This document shows positions 21,641 to 35,235 of a DNA stretch of 64,000 nt, in pieces. A program made the translations under genes and the position numbers. Source of the DNA: Acanthococcus lagerstroemiae (Eukaryota; Arthropoda; Insecta; Hemiptera; Eriococcidae); assembly GCA_031841125.1 (NCBI GenBank), contig CM063106.1, positions 29,287,501 to 29,351,500 on the forward strand, read 5' to 3'. The notes under the pieces are model-generated. The model did not search any database. It saw only the letters and a list, made by a program, of their open reading frames with translations, and was not told the DNA's origin. The stretch's first letter is position 1. Every line of letters begins with the position of its first letter.

Positions 21641-22726
21641 TGACTATTATTCGTTGTCTATAAACAGCTTGAAATTTTGGGAATTTGTTTTAATTTATTC
21701 GTGTGGTAGAACATGAAATAAAATAATAAAGTTTCTAGGTTAGAGAGCAATAGAACATGTTTTAAACGTGTCTCTTTCACGATAACTTCAGATCTGATCT
21801 CAGTATCTCACGGGACTCTATTTCTTTGAACGCTATTAATGATATACTACTAATTAGCTGGAAACATCGTCTCATTATAAGAAATGGTTTAAGCAAATTG
21901 AGAAGTTAAACATGAATCAGAGTGAGAATACATAATCACAATTTTTTTCTACATATCTGCAGAAACTTCGTGTTCTTCAGTTTATATATCATGCTGGCTA
22001 ATTTCAAGCTCCGTAAACAACCAGTGGAAGTTAGGATCCTTGATATAAATTTGGAATAAACCAGAAGAAAACTTTTAAAACCTAGTCAATGTCGAAAACT
22101 GAATAAATAAGTACATTAATAAGTAAACATAAGTTGAGGTAGTTGCATACTTGCCGGTAGTGCAACTATACGTACATTTATATTTTTACTACAAATTAAT
22201 GAGTAAGAATAAAGTCAAGCAAAATGTATATCATCATAAGTTGTATAAATAGTATGTTCTCAGGGGAAAAGGAAAACCATGATTAGTAGAAAGAGGGAAT
22301 ATGGATACCAAAAACACCTTCTACAATCTTACAAAATTCAATTGATTAAAAATTTTATTTCCATAGTTTTACCAACAAATGTGTCATTTTACACATAAGG
22401 AAGGGGCCCAGTCGGACGTTTCTAATAAAATATATCCGGGTTTTCACTCCAAAACCAAATTTAACAGTATTTTCGATTTTAATGTAATTTGAAGAAGCAA
22501 ACATTCGTTGACCGCATCGAAATATCTGTTTCCCGTGTCGAGACATATAAAATTGAAATATGAGACTTCTTTATTTTCTTTTAAGTCATTTTTTTTTTAA
22601 CTCACTTTTTTGAAGTTCAAAACTCAAATCGTATTCTCTCTGCGAGTACATGATGTGGGCTTGGAATGAGCTCAAAATTGATGCCAATGACTCTACTTTG
22701 ACCGAAAGTTTGTCGAGAAGAAATAA
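21641..22726. other. Unannotated AT-rich sequence
   Basis: Nothing recognisable. It separates two copies of the 290-bp repeat in the same orientation. Confidence 0.4.
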
Positions 22727-23030
22727 AGAGTCCGACCGCTGCACAGAAGGACATTGTTACATGAATTCGTTGTTCAGGCGATCGCGTTGACGCGCATTCC
22801 AACATTTCAATGCTTCGTCTGGTCGTCCATTCTCGGCATCGCTCGGCATTCTCCGTGTCGGCCGGTTGAAACATGATGGAACGAATGACCACGTAAAGGG
22901 GAATACGCAACTACACCACGATAGTAACGTTCTTCTGCGGAACCTTTCTTGCGGAAAGTTTTTCTGCGAAATGTTTTCAGCGGAATTTTTCTCGTTCGCA
23001 TGTCGAGTCATCCGACATATCCATGTTGGA
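22727..23030 (-). repeat. 290-bp interspersed repeat, copy 3
   Basis: It starts GAGTCCGACCGCTGCACAGA, again after A-rich sequence, and ends near GACATATCCATGTTGG. It is the longest and probably the most complete copy, with the extra CTTGCGGAAAGTTTTTCTGC block. Confidence 0.8.
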
Positions 23031-23089
23031 GTACGTGACACACAATGTCCTCCTCTGCGCATCTCCCCCACTGGAAAATATATTTACCA

Positions 23090-23092
<3 letters not shown>

Positions 23093-23160
<68 letters not shown>
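23093..23160 (+). repeat. (CT)n microsatellite
   Basis: About 30 uninterrupted CT units follow directly after CATTT and end CTCTGTCTC. It lies 60 bp beyond the end of repeat copy 3. Confidence 0.95.
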
Positions 23161-25636
23161 AATGACTGAGTGGTATTAATAATTTAGAAATGATTAGTAA
23201 CGGCGCGCTGTTCACGCGTACCTGTTTCTGTAGGGTATCTATTAGAAAAGGAAATTAGAGCATGATTATACTGGTCTAAGCTTTATAATAAGGATTCAGT
23301 TACGGGAACGAAACTTGTACGTTGACATTTCCATTTAGAACACTCCCCCGTTTTTCAATTCAAGACTCGCGATCAGGTTCAAATAAATACCCTTTAACCG
23401 CCTCTACTACTCCTGAAGCAAAGACCAAGAGGCATACTCCGGTTGAAATAAGCGACTCACTCCTACATCTGACCTTTCCAAAATCGAAGTATTAGAGAAA
23501 CAAGGTTCTCCCGCGTGGTTTTGAATTTGTATAACGATGGGGCAGACACGAATTCACGTTCACCCTTTTCTACAATATCGCACGATACGAACCCTATGAA
23601 AGAACTCGGAATTCGGTGAATACACCGCAACGACCTACTGTACTCGTTGAGTCTATAAATAAAACATTAGCTATTATAATTATTGGGTACGCTATAGAAT
23701 TTATCTGCACTCTACAATCCAGATTTGAAATCGGATAAGTTGTCATCGTGGAACGAAATAACGCTTATAAATTATGGAAACTAGTCTTTTCCTAGTTGGT
23801 TAACGATGATTGATAGATTTTCAAGCCCGGTTTCATTATAATACCTAGGTAATAAAGCTAATCTGGAAATTAACTGTTTATACTTCGTCAATTTCTCGCC
23901 TTTTAGGGCATACGTTCTTTTGGCGCATTATTCTAAGTTATATATATTTTCATTCAGTTTACTCAGATTAATATCTGAATTCATAAAAAAGTATAAGACT
24001 CGAGGAATTGCCTTGGTCCTCGAATAGCATACCTACTGTACCCGCTTCACCAAGCACTGCCAATGAAAACAAGCATTGCAAAGCTGGTATATGCAAGAGG
24101 GTCTACATGTGTACTATCAACAGACAGTAGCGAACAGCCAGTAGCTGAAAGAGAAAAATCTGATTCTTTATAGTAGTGAGTCCAGGAAGAAATCTTGGGA
24201 GGAGCAACTCAGAATTTGTAAACATTAAATATTTTTTAGGGTGATGTGGAGTAATTCTCGGACAGTTGACAAACTGAGAGGCAATTTTAGGTCAGCTAGT
24301 ATTACTGATAAAAATTCAGGATTATTGCTCGTAATTGAAGCAGAAAGATGGATAAGTTTTCATGCAAGCACATCCTGCAACGAACGTTGTATCCATCATC
24401 ATTAAAATAAATTAAGAAAAATTGTGCAATTATACTTTGTCATTTTTAAAATTTTATTTTTCTTCTAATATCTTCATTTGGCTCTGTATATTGCAAGTTT
24501 TTTTGTCTTTGATAGTACAGAACTGGATCCTGCTCCATTTGCCAATAGAGATAAACAATTCTGAGTTGGGATAGAGTGTGCTAAGGTCAGCAGGGTGATT
24601 TTATTGGACAGCGTTAAGGACAATTCTTGAACTCATAGTAAAATCATGGGTTAGTTTATGAACACTGATTTTGAAAATAATCAAGTAGGTACCTAGAATC
24701 ATTCTATAAACTACAGTAATAAGTTGTAATTTTAGAAATTATCCTTTTCAGTGTCAGAAATAGTCAAGAGGTTATATGTATCGTCCGATATTTGTTCCGA
24801 AGTTATCAGAAATTTGCCTCACTGGATACATAAATAATGATTATTAATTCAGCGGGTTCTATATTCGATTATATTACACGTGATATAAAAGGATAATTTC
24901 TACAATTTATATTAAAAACAAATCGTAACGTGGAATGTTCATTAGGTGTGGAAATTGTCCCGCACAACCAAACCTCTCCCCTCAATCATTCTTAAGACTT
25001 GTTTTATTCCCCCAACTCTACCCTCTCGATAATAATTGAGTGAGAAAACAAAAGTACAACACTTGAAGTTTCGAACGATTTGTATCTCCTGCTAATACTA
25101 TATTTATTACCGTTAGATGTGAAAATACCTTCGAAAGTGTGCCATCAAATTTCTTCAGCTCAGTGAACCTTCGACTAGGATTGGCCGGTAATTTTTGAAA
25201 AATTTTCAACGTTCAACATAATGCCATTTCATTTCTTTCCCTAAAACGGGTGACCTAAATTGAAGTGACTGCACTCAATGTCAAATGAATGGCACATCAG
25301 TGCAAAATTCAGTATATAATTTGGGTTTTTGTTGGACATTCACATTTCGCGAACCTTAAATATGTTGTGTAAGAACCGTAAGTAAGATTATATAAACTCT
25401 CTGCATATTAATGATTTTATTTGAGATGGTTTCTGAAAAAGTGGCCCATAATTGGGTGGTTGTCTTAACAGAGTAATATGTGCCAGACTTGGCCACAAGC
25501 TCAATCGTGGCTATTGTGATGACGAATATGCTGAATAAATTGTGAAACAGGAGCGAATAAGTGACTAGAGATTATACAACTAATTGCAAAATATTCTCAA
25601 CAAGTCTGAAGATTTCAAAAGAGAAAGAAAAAAAAC
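23161..25636. other. Unannotated AT-rich sequence
   Basis: No gene, element end or RNA gene was recognised on either strand. Confidence 0.4.
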
Positions 25637-25912
25637 CTGACCTGTGCACAGAGGGGTATTTTTACATGGATATGTTGTCCAGGCGACCGCGTTGACGCAT
25701 ATATCCACATTCTAATGCCTTCTCTGGTCGTGTATTCTCGGCATCGTTCGGCATTTTCCGTGTTGGTGGAACGAATGACTCCACAAAGAGGGATATGGAA
25801 CTACATCGCGATGGTAACGTTTTTCTGCGGAATGCTTTTTGCGGAGCATTTACTGCGGAATTTTTCTCTTTTGCTTGGCGAGCCATTAGACATATCCATG
25901 TCAAGTTCGATA
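25637..25912 (-). repeat. 290-bp interspersed repeat, copy 4
   Basis: The start is diverged (CCTGACCTGTGCACAGAGG) after an A-rich run. The body is typical: ACATGGATATGTTGTCCAGG, GGTAACGTTTTTCTGCGGAA, and the end GACATATCCATGTCAA. Confidence 0.8.
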
Positions 25913-27562
25913 GTTGTACAAGAGGATTTATATTGAATTAAGGAAAGTGAATTTTTTGTAAACGCTATAAGTGTTGATGGTAAATTGATTTAGTGAACTA
26001 GAGGAGGCCTAAAAGTAAATAAACCGACTGTAGAAATCAATATGCTATTTAGGCTTATTACCAATTTGGCTAAATTAGGGACTTTAATTTACTATTTTCC
26101 TGAACCTGGCCAGACTCAGTTTCTCATGAAGCCATTTCTGGTTACTTTTAAAAATTTTATGGCTTACACTTTTTTTTTCAAGTTATTTCACCTGTTCTAT
26201 ATCAACAACTATTTTTTGACTAAAAATTGAACAATTACATAAAATATAGAAAAAAACTAGTACATAAACATTTATTGAGAAAACTCGGGTGGCCTAATCA
26301 AGACCACAAGTTGCCGTATTAGGTCTGCAAGAGGCCGCAAAGCACATGTACCCAATAAGTGCTTAATAAGTGTAAAAACATGCGGCCACACGAGGCAAAA
26401 AATGGCCAGATTAGTGACTTACTCCATTCATTAAGCTATTTATTTCTTTTTTATTTCCCATGGGTGTAAAGGTGGGCAGTATTAATATTTTCAAAATCCG
26501 CTTAATTTGTTTTTGCAGAATAAAATAAAATACAAACAGTATTACCAGATGACTTTCTGAATTTTAAATTCATTTTGAAATTGAGGATCAGCTCTCAGTG
26601 ATCATATCTGGCATATCTATTCTAGAATTCGGCATTTGCTCCGCAAGGACCTTGAAAAGGTCATTTTAAAAACCGTGAGAGAGAGAGAGAGGGGGGGGGG
26701 GCAAGTGAGGACCATAATTCGGATTGAAGACTTTGAGTAAACCTACCTGCTTTTATGGTAGCTAATCTCCATAAACTGAGAATGCTGAGGTGGCACTTCT
26801 TTTTTCGCTGGACTTTGTTTTTTCTTTTCTTCGTGATAATTAGTTTATGTGTAGTAAAAAAGATTCAATAAGTTTACAAAGCAGGAACAACAAAATTTAG
26901 GAAGGGGTAACGTTTGTTCACAACGATAGACACATCTTGTCTTTGGCAAAAGCACTGATATCCACGACTAGGAACCAAACAGCTTCAAGAATATCCTATT
27001 CGAGGGACTTTCTGAAAATGGTGCTATCACATGCGCCAATGACTATGATCTGGCACTCGGGTCGTGTTCAGGGATCAAAACTGTTCCAGTATTGCCATTT
27101 GTTGCGCTGAAAAATGCATAAGGCACATATCTTTGCACCCGTCAAATATTGACCATGGCAATGGACTGAAACTCCTAGAACTTTACGTCATCCCTTCTGG
27201 AAATGTGAAGTCCCTGACCACAAATTGAACTTTGAACATCTTCCTATCTTTCTGAATAATACTATTACCATTTATTGAGAAAAAACAACTTGAAACGAAA
27301 ATTTAAAATAAAAAAAACGATATTACAGCAAGATATGTTAACATCCACGATGATGGACACCCCTGTGTGTTTTCCACTCAATAGATGGTAATTGTCCTGT
27401 CTGATGAATTGGATCTGTGAAATTTGTTGAGGATGATATTGTGTAACCCAAAATACCTACTCCCCAAAAGAATCGAAAGTTAGGATTCAAAATTCACTGG
27501 AAATAAAATAATCTCAGTTTCTGGAGAATGGTGATGATGATAATAAGGTTATCAGTCTTACA
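25913..27562. other. Unannotated AT-rich sequence
   Basis: No gene was recognised. A short (GA)n tract followed by a G-run lies at 26680-26702. Confidence 0.4.
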
Positions 27563-27797
27563 TTGAAGGGTAAAGTATCAAAACTCACATTTGACATTTT
27601 ACTTCAAGGGCGCAAATAGGCAAAATACTGTACATGGGTGCAGGAATATCTTTGCTGCCTCTGAATGTGCGGTATGTATAACATACTCCACATTCACAGG
27701 CACAGCAAAGGTATTCCTGCACCCATGTACAGTATTTTGCCTATTTGCGTCCGCAAAGTAAAATGGCGAATGTGAGTTTTGATTCTTTACCCGTCAT
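27563..27797. repeat. Long hairpin (foldback) of about 230 bp abutting a LINE
   Basis: The left arm (GGGTAAAGTATCAAAACTCA...) and the right arm ending ...TGAGTTTTGATTCTTTACCC pair over roughly 100 bp each, with only scattered mismatches and a small central loop near 27675. It ends exactly where recognisable RTE coding sequence stops (about 27797). It may belong to the same structural class as the 7-bp-TSD palindromes, but its ends differ and no duplication was found. Confidence 0.75.
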
Positions 27798-29310
27798 ATG
27801 TATCCTGCCCCTTTTTGAGCCTCCCATCTTAGCTGGTATCTCATCCACTCCTGGAGCTTTCTCTTTCTTTAAATCTCGCAGTGCTTTGTCAAATTCACCT
27901 TTTAAAATTGAATCTCTCCTCTCATCTCCGTCCACATCTTTTTCCCTCTTCATTCTTATCTCTTCTTCCTTCTACACACTCTACCCACCTTTTCACTTTT
28001 CCTTCAGCTGTGTAAACAGGCTCTCTCTCTCCTTATTTGTTATATTACTTGCTTTCTTCCTTTTATCTCCAAACTCCATTTTTACTTTTCTATAGGCCAA
28101 GTCTATTTGCCCTTTATTCATAAACTCTTCTATCTTATCACTTTTTTCTTTTATCCATTCCTCCTTTGCTTTTTTACACTCTCTCTTTATTTCATTCCTT
28201 AACCTTTGATAAGCTAATCTACCTTCCCTATCGTTTGCATTTTTATATTTTCTTCGTTTATCCATCTTCCTGAGGATTTCCTCTTTCATCCGTGGTTTCT
28301 TTTCTTCTCTCTTAGCTTACATAGATTTTCTTCTGCTGATTTTAATATTCCTTCCTTTATTTTAACCCATTCTTCCTCCACACTGTTAATTTCCTGTGTT
28401 TTTTCAACTTCTAATTTATTCTAATACAATATCCTCTTGATATTTCCCTCTAATATTAATATTTTCCAACTTTTTCAAATTCCATCTTTTTACCTCTTCT
28501 TTTCTACCACCCTCTTCAATTTAAGCCTGCATTTCATTACTACTAAGTTATGATCACTGTCAATATCGGCTCCCAGATAAGTTTTACAGTCTAGTATTTC
28601 ATTCCTAAGACGTTGTTTTGTAATAATATAATCAATTCGATATTCACCTTCATTACCTGGGCTCTTCCATGTATACCTTTTCTGATGTATACTGGATTTT
28701 TAAATTGAGTATTTCCTATAATTAAGTTATATTTTGCACAAAACTGAATCAAACGCTCTCCTCTTTTCATTTCTCATTTCCAATCCAAAATTTCCGACTG
28801 TATTACCTTCTTTTCTTTCATCAACTCTAGCGTTCCAATTATTCATAATAATAAGCTTCTCGTTGCCTCTGACATGCTTCATTAGTCCTTCTAACTCTTC
28901 ATATGCCTTCTCAATCTTTTCGTCCTCGTGCGTGTAAGTGGGCATATTATACACCTGCATTATTGTTGAAGTACTAGTTTGGTATTGAGTTTTATTAAGA
29001 TAAACCTTTCACTCTGTTATTTATAATATATAACTTTATTACCTATTTGTTATTCATAACAACCCCGACACCTGCTTGCCCATTTATTTCCTTTGTTTTT
29101 ATTATTCTAAAGTCTTCTGACAAAAAATCATTCTCTTCGTTCCACTTCATTGCTCTCTTAAGATTCTTTAATTTGCCAAGTCCATTCAAGCCTAACACAT
29201 TCCAAGTTCCCATTGTAATGCCGCCTTTCCCTTCGGTGATGATGCTCTCCCGAAGTAGCTCCCTTCCGGACATCCGAATGGAGAGCTTTTTACGTCAGGA
29301 AGAATTATAG
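27798..29310 (-). pseudogene. RTE-clade LINE, 5' half (endonuclease to start of RT), decayed
   Basis: Reading minus from about 29310: an endonuclease start with GTWNVLGLNGLGKLKNLK and AGVGVVMNNK (29043-29273); a YTHEDEKIEKAYEELEGL segment with LIIMNNWNARV where GDWNA is expected (28727-28960); a basic linker MKEEILRKMDKRRKYK... (27993-28289); and LKKEKAPGVDEIPAKM, the RT entry motif (27741-27953). Frames change between segments. The RT palm is absent because the homology ends at the hairpin at 27797. The GDWN aspartate position is N, so the endonuclease would be inactive. The plus strand contains open frames that are only shadows. Confidence 0.85.
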
Positions 29311-29582
29311 GGAAGTATTAAATAGCACGAAATAAAAAGTGTGATTGAACGAAATGTGAAGCCACGAAAAAAAAAGTTTAAATGACGAGTTTTAAAATCG
29401 ATATCACGAAATGACTTGCATACGGTATACTATGTTGTTTAAACACAAAAATTATATGTCATCGTGGATAACGTACACACTGGTGGAGATAGGAGATCCA
29501 TGAGTTTAAGAGGGATCCAATTTTCTATAAAAACGGTCATTAAAAATTTTTTCTTAAATACTCTAGAAACGCCATCGAGGGG

Positions 29583-29648
29583 AGCTCTGAGGTAATGCTC
29601 GAAAGGGCGGATTTCAGGGCTCGGGTTGAGAGAACAAAAAAGAGTGGG
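29583..29648 (+). repeat. SINE 3'-tail fragment (same family as 15949-16373)
   Basis: GCTCTGAGGTAATGCTCGAA, then GGGCGG, CAGGGCTCGGGTTGAGAG and AAAAGAG align over about 63 bp to the 3' end of the complete SINE. The tRNA head and body are missing. It is either a strongly 5'-truncated SINE or the 3' end of the LINE that supplied the SINE's tail. Confidence 0.7.
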
Positions 29649-32481
29649 CGTGTAAAAATTACCCTTTACTACAGTACATTAGGAATTTTTAGACCTATTA
29701 TTTATGCGAATGACCCCATCGAGATCATCGAGGGGTTTCGAACTCAACGAATTCGTTTTTAATATCGGTTTGGCTCTTAATCTAAATTTGTGGCTCCTGA
29801 GGAGGGGGAGAATCGATTCATAGATTCTTATTGCTCCAAAATTTGATTTTGACATTAATTTGTGCGCAATTGTAAATTTGTGGCAAGTATGATGAAGGCC
29901 GAGAATTTAAACTTTTTATTTTGGGCACAGTAATATCGTGTCTCTTTTTTTCATTGTGTGTAGAAGGTATTAAAATTCCGGGCGTATTTTATTTTATCGT
30001 GTAAGTGAATTATATTGCGTTCTGAAGTTTAATTTTTTCTTCAAACTCTTTCTTTTTCTGTTTCGTACTCGTTACTGCGCTTGTCATTTATATATTTCGT
30101 GCAAACAGCATATTTCTTTCGTGAATTCAACATTACCATTGTGGGCCAATAAATGGGTCCCAAAATTATATACTTGTTGAAACGCCATCATCAGTAATTA
30201 ATATTTGGAAAAACTACATTTCCTGAAAAGAGCTGCCTTTGTAGTTTTTCATTGTTTTCAACAGGGTTTATTTGTTGGAGTTTGCCTTCTCCTAGGTGCT
30301 TTTAGTCGCGATTTTACGATATAATGACCTATAACTGAAATCAGCAATAAGATCTGATTTCTACGGTCAGCAGAAGTATTCAGTGTTTTTTTCTTTAAAA
30401 AACCATTAGCACCAGTATTAATTAACTCCAAGAGACCGCCGTATAAATGTTCAGTTGGTTGTATACTACCTCTGGCATTTTCATTTTTATTCTTAACGAA
30501 ATTTCACAAATAGGATATTAGAAACGTACCCCTGTGAAAATAGGATGCCTACTATTTTTTATAGTTTTCTCTTGGGTAGGTTGATAGATACCGGAATAAT
30601 GCAATTAGACTTCCGTCAACGGGATTATAGGTACCTTGACGTAAATATATCCGTATAGTAATTTTAATTTGCGCGTGCAGTGGAGTAAGAATAGGATAAA
30701 ATCCCAGGAGATGAACAACTGTTTTTTATATTTACTTCTACGGTGTAACCGTAACGTCAACATCCGTATTGTGAAGATGCTCGAAAGAGGTGTAATTTAA
30801 TTTAGGTATAAAAATGACTCGTATGTCTTCCGGAAAAGAAGCGCTTTTCCTTTCTAGCTCGAATGAGGGAGTATGTGGGAATAGGTAGCACAGAATTCTA
30901 TTTCAACTTGACACGTCATGTTTGTCGTTCGCCAGTCTGAGCAAGTATGACCGCGTTTGAAAATCGTATATTTCTACTAATTCTCATATTTCAAAGCTAT
31001 CAGATAACTGAAGTATAAAAAGAAATGAGAAAGTACGCGATCAACTCTACGAAATACGTACTTCCAGCAGCCAGAGTAACTCAATATTGAAGCTGTTCTA
31101 GCATAAGTGTCATTGTCATTTGGGAAGGGGGGGGGGGCTTCCAAAGATACGATTACAAATGTACACGCAACCCGTTCAAAACTAATTAAAATTAAGGAAA
31201 AAGAAGAAAACAAATTGGATACTTTCTACCCGTGTTTTTACGAGCTTTTCCAAGTTTTGTCCTTTAAATAATGTTCGCTGCAGTAGAGGGCGGGAATTTG
31301 AAGGAATAAATTCGCAAATTTCAATATATAACGATTCTTACGCTAGCGTGAACATGTCTACGTCAGCATCACAATTTCCTCCCTACATTTCGTAAAATTT
31401 CGGCGACTATATTTGGTATTGGCCGATAGAGAGCAGAAAACATGAATCAACGAACAGAAACATGCCTCTTATACAGAATCCCTCCGCATTCGAGTCCGAT
31501 TTTATTAAATTTACTCTTTAACAAAAAGATTTTCGGTAAATAACTTCAATTACAGAATAAAAATTTTCCATGAAAATTTATTTTGTCAAAAAACAGCCGA
31601 ATTGGATTTTATTCCATCCGAAATCCACGTTGTCAGTGGGTATTCCATACAAGCAATCTAATCCTGGATAACTGAGCAGAGGGAAACCTATTTTCCGGAA
31701 TCACAATAGCGGTTCATCTTTATCGAGATTCAGTTTATTCGCGGTAGCGTGTATTCATGCTGTTTGTTTATTTTGTGAGTCTGAAAATCTCGATACACAA
31801 ATGTCCATTAAGCGAACAGAAACCAATTCACTGTAACAGAATACTTTTACTTCCCTGAAAGCTTGGAGTGTTCGTTTTACAAAATGGAATTATTTTCGAT
31901 TAGAAGTATAATAGTATGAAAGCACTGCACTACTCTCCGCTGACCTCGTCGTTTAGATTCTTAGCCGTGTAGTACAGCTAAGACATTTTTGTTTCATTTC
32001 CAGATAGATTAAGTTGATTTTTTAGGCGGGAGGAGAGCTTGACTTTCGATTCAATCGCGACAAAGAGATGAGGTAAGATCTGTTTGCACCTCAGCGACCC
32101 CGGAGCATGCTTATCTCTCAAGCCCGTTGATAATCACAGAACTAGGTAAATTCTCCATTGTGAAACGAACTGAATTTATGATATTTGTGCCCTATGGACA
32201 AAAACTGAAGAACATAGAAGACTTCACACAGCCAAGAAGACATTTGAATGGCTAATCATGAACCTATCACAGACGTCTGTTTATGACCTCGTAATATGGA
32301 CAAAGGTTGGACCTAATAAGATTAAAATCAGTGACATTGTCGCTACGATACGTAGTAATGTCTTTAACGTCTATTTCAAAATTCAGGTGTCCATTTTGTA
32401 ATCAAAAATTCTACATGGTCACAAGTTGAATTCATCGATAGACCAAGTTGATATAAAACAAATAATTAATTTAAAAATGGT
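29649..32481. other. Unannotated AT-rich sequence
   Basis: No gene was recognised. There is a G-run near 31127. Nothing resembles a tRNA, rRNA or element terminus. Confidence 0.4.
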
Positions 32482-32780
32482 TCCGATTTAATGGTCTGAC
32501 AAAACAAAGGGATACATTGACAGGAACAAATGCAAATACGATAATTTAATGGGTCCAATGACAATTTCTGCTGTAAACAATAAAACAATGAATGCTCGAC
32601 AAAAAAATAAGTGGGGAGACGTAAAAAATTGAATTAAACTACACGAAATGTGATGCACGACAATAATATACAATGCACTACTGAAAATTAATTACCACAG
32701 TAACCTGGGTGGCGACAAATTACATGTTAGAAGCGACTTTTTGTATGAACGTCAATTTAAGTGAAAACTATGAATAAATG
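32482..32780 (+). repeat. Dispersed repeat, segment 1 (partner 61241-61527)
   Basis: About 290 bp match 61241-61527, for example CAAAACAAAGGGATACA, TTTAATGGGTCCAATGACAA and CCACAGTAACCTGGGTGGCG. Open frames crossing both copies are not conserved, so it looks non-coding. Confidence 0.8.
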
Positions 32781-33061
32781 GAAAACATTTTCAGCGCTTT
32801 ATAACTGGTCAGCCGTTGATGATACAGAAAATATGTAAGAACATAAATTATTGGAAATTTGATTTACTTTACTTTTCTACTGAAGTGTTTTTTCTATAAA
32901 TTTGAAACGAAGCGAGTTATGGGTCAAAAATCAAATTTTATGATATTCTGCCCCCTGTGGCACCGGAGGCCCGGGTCGGAGGGGCGAGGAATTTTGTATG
33001 TTCATCGGGATGGGGTCCCGAACATTTCTGCCAAATATAATTTCTGTACTATTTTTTGTTG

Positions 33062-34266
33062 AATTGAGTTCATTTTTGTGCTAATTTTATTGGACTATGA
33101 ACTCGACGCCCACCAGGACGAGGTCTGGAGGGCGTTAAAAACACAAGGTGTAGGACCAACAATCCTGGAAACTCTGAAATATCTATACTACAACTCAAAG
33201 GCATATATAAAGTTAGACATTCCAGGAGAGAAATTTAGGCTGGGAAAAGGCGTGAAACAAGGGGACCCTCTCTCCCCCAATCTATTTAACAGTGTTCTAG
33301 AGATGGTCTTCAGAAACTTGAAGTGGGAAGGAAAAGGCATAAAGATCAACGGCAAAAGGCTGAACAATTTGCGTTTTGCTGACGACATATTACTAATCAG
33401 CTCCAATATCCAGGAACTGAAGACAATGGCCGAGGAGTTGTGTTTGGAAAGTGTTTAGTAGGTCTTACCATCAACTTGTCCAAAACAAAAGTAATGTCGA
33501 ATTTGGAAGTGAGAGATTTCACACTCTCTAACAAAATCATAGAAAAAGTTGACGAATACAAATACCTCGGCCAGTTAGTTTCACTGCAGGATAGAACGAA
33601 AAAGGAAATTAGTAGTAGAATCGCAGGAGCATGGAAAAAATTCTGGAAACACAAAATTATTTTAAAAAGCAAAATGTCCTTGCCCACAAAAATAAAAATT
33701 CTTAATGCATGCGTTCTACCCTCGCTGGCGTATGGGGCGCAGACCTGGGCAATGACAGGAACACAAACTAAGAGACTCGAGACTACCCATAACCGAATGC
33801 TTAGAAGCATCCTGGAGATTAAATTGAAAGATAAAGTGCCCATTTCGGAAATAAAGACTAAAACTAAATCGGGGAATATCGGCACCTTTACCAACAAACT
33901 GAAGTTTGGTTACGCGGGTCACATGTCTAGAGGGAAGGACAAATGGAACAAAATTATTGAAGAATGGACCCCTCGAGACCAGAAAAGGAAAAAGGGTCGC
34001 CCTCCGGTAAGATGGAGAGACAATCTAGTTAAGAACTTTGGGTTATTATGGAAAAGGCAAGCGGAAGACAGGACAATATGGAGGCGTACGGTGGATGCCT
34101 ATGCCCGGAGATGGGCGGGCGGTACAGGGCGAGGTTGACCCATTCAACACCCGACAGTTGGGGTAGGCTCACAAATGTCATTATAAAGTTATAAGTCGAC
34201 ATGTAAATAGATTTGTAAACCTCGCTGTAGCCGCCAAGGCAAAAAATATTTTAAAAAAATAAATGA
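33062..34266 (+). pseudogene. RTE-clade LINE, 5'-truncated RT C-terminal half, one frameshift
   Basis: The first frame to 33458 carries LGKGVKQGDPLSPNLFN and the catalytic box LRFADDILLIS (FADD at 33373-33384). A single-nucleotide shift near 33445-33460 moves the rest into the frame 33440-34138. That frame has the thumb motif INLSKTKVM, DEYKYLGQLVS and the family's C-terminal FGYAGHMSRGKDKW and KKGRPPVRWRDNL. A short 3' UTR ends in an A-rich AAAATATTTTAAAAAAATAA at about 34262. The 5' limit is uncertain: RT-like residues (FVLILLDYE) run up to about 33065, while a 9-bp match ATGAACTCG at 33097 and 34263 could be a duplication or chance. It is dead because of truncation and frameshift. Confidence 0.88.
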
Positions 34267-34343
34267 ACTCGTCGCGACATGATATTATACGGATCGTCGA
34301 TGCAGTCAAGAAAAAATATAATTGGTGAGGAATGTAATGAATT

Positions 34344-34490
34344 ATCGTTTAAAATAAAAGTAGTTCGAAAATTTTTTTGTCGTTCTTACTAATGAAATAG
34401 TTGTTGTTAATGTCTTAGTCATATACCATTATTTAGCATGCGAAAGTCCTATCGTGCAACCCTTTTTTCCTATCGTATAGTATAATATTT
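34344..34490 (+). repeat. Dispersed repeat, segment 2 (partner 61922-62075)
   Basis: AATAAAAGTAGTTCGAAAAT, CGTTCTTACTAATGAAATAG and CGTGCAACCCTTTTTTCCT recur at 61922-62075. Together with 32482-32780 it brackets the RTE insertion. Confidence 0.8.
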
Positions 34491-35235
34491 CCCTTTAAAA
34501 ATGTTACACGTTTCTCCTCTACTTAAATCAATATGATGGAAGTTGCATTTAACTTATGATGGACTAGTTTTTGATAACTGACTAAGAATAAGGAAGAAAT
34601 TAAATAGTGTTACAAATTAATCGAAGTAAGAAGTGATTGCGCCATCATGGAGCAATTTAGCTGTAGCTTACCCTATGAAGTTGGAGAAATTGACGAAGTG
34701 AATAGATATATTTCCATCTCACATGGTTCAATCCTGCTCTGTCTGTATAGCCCTGATGCGAATCTTTTGGTCATTCTATTCAGTCAGAGACTGGCCAGAC
34801 AAAATTGGGGAAAATGGAGTTTAATAATATTTTAAAATACGTACACAAGTAATTTAATCATTAATATTAAAATATATACATTGTGGGATGATACAATTTT
34901 GAGATCGTGCGAGCTTCAAACGACGCTAATAATTCTCTCAAGATGCAGAGTGACTTCATTGTTCCTGCGTACAGAAAAATAATATTTGCGCATGCGCATA
35001 CAAGCTAACAGGCACACGTTTTTATACATCAAGTCATTCTATGACTACACAGTATAACATCATCCCATACATCATGACATCGATATTCGAAGGGTGTGCA
35101 GCTGAGATTCTCTGTGTTCTATAATTTTTACTTATGAATTTTTCAATAATTACGTTTAAACCCCATAGCTAATCCTAGTGAGAATTATATAGTACTAAGT
35201 TTTGTCATGGAGAATGACCTAGTAATAAAAAACAG
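34491..35235. other. Unannotated AT-rich sequence
   Basis: No recognisable feature. Confidence 0.4.

Noticed and set aside
22866..23165. Open frame ending in a Ser-Leu repeat protein
   Set aside because: It is the translation of a (CT)n microsatellite joined to the 290-bp repeat.
33097..34271. ATGAACTCG as the target duplication of the plus-strand RTE LINE
   Set aside because: RT-like residues (FVLILLDYE) appear to continue upstream of the left 9-mer, so the match may be chance; I left the 5' boundary open.
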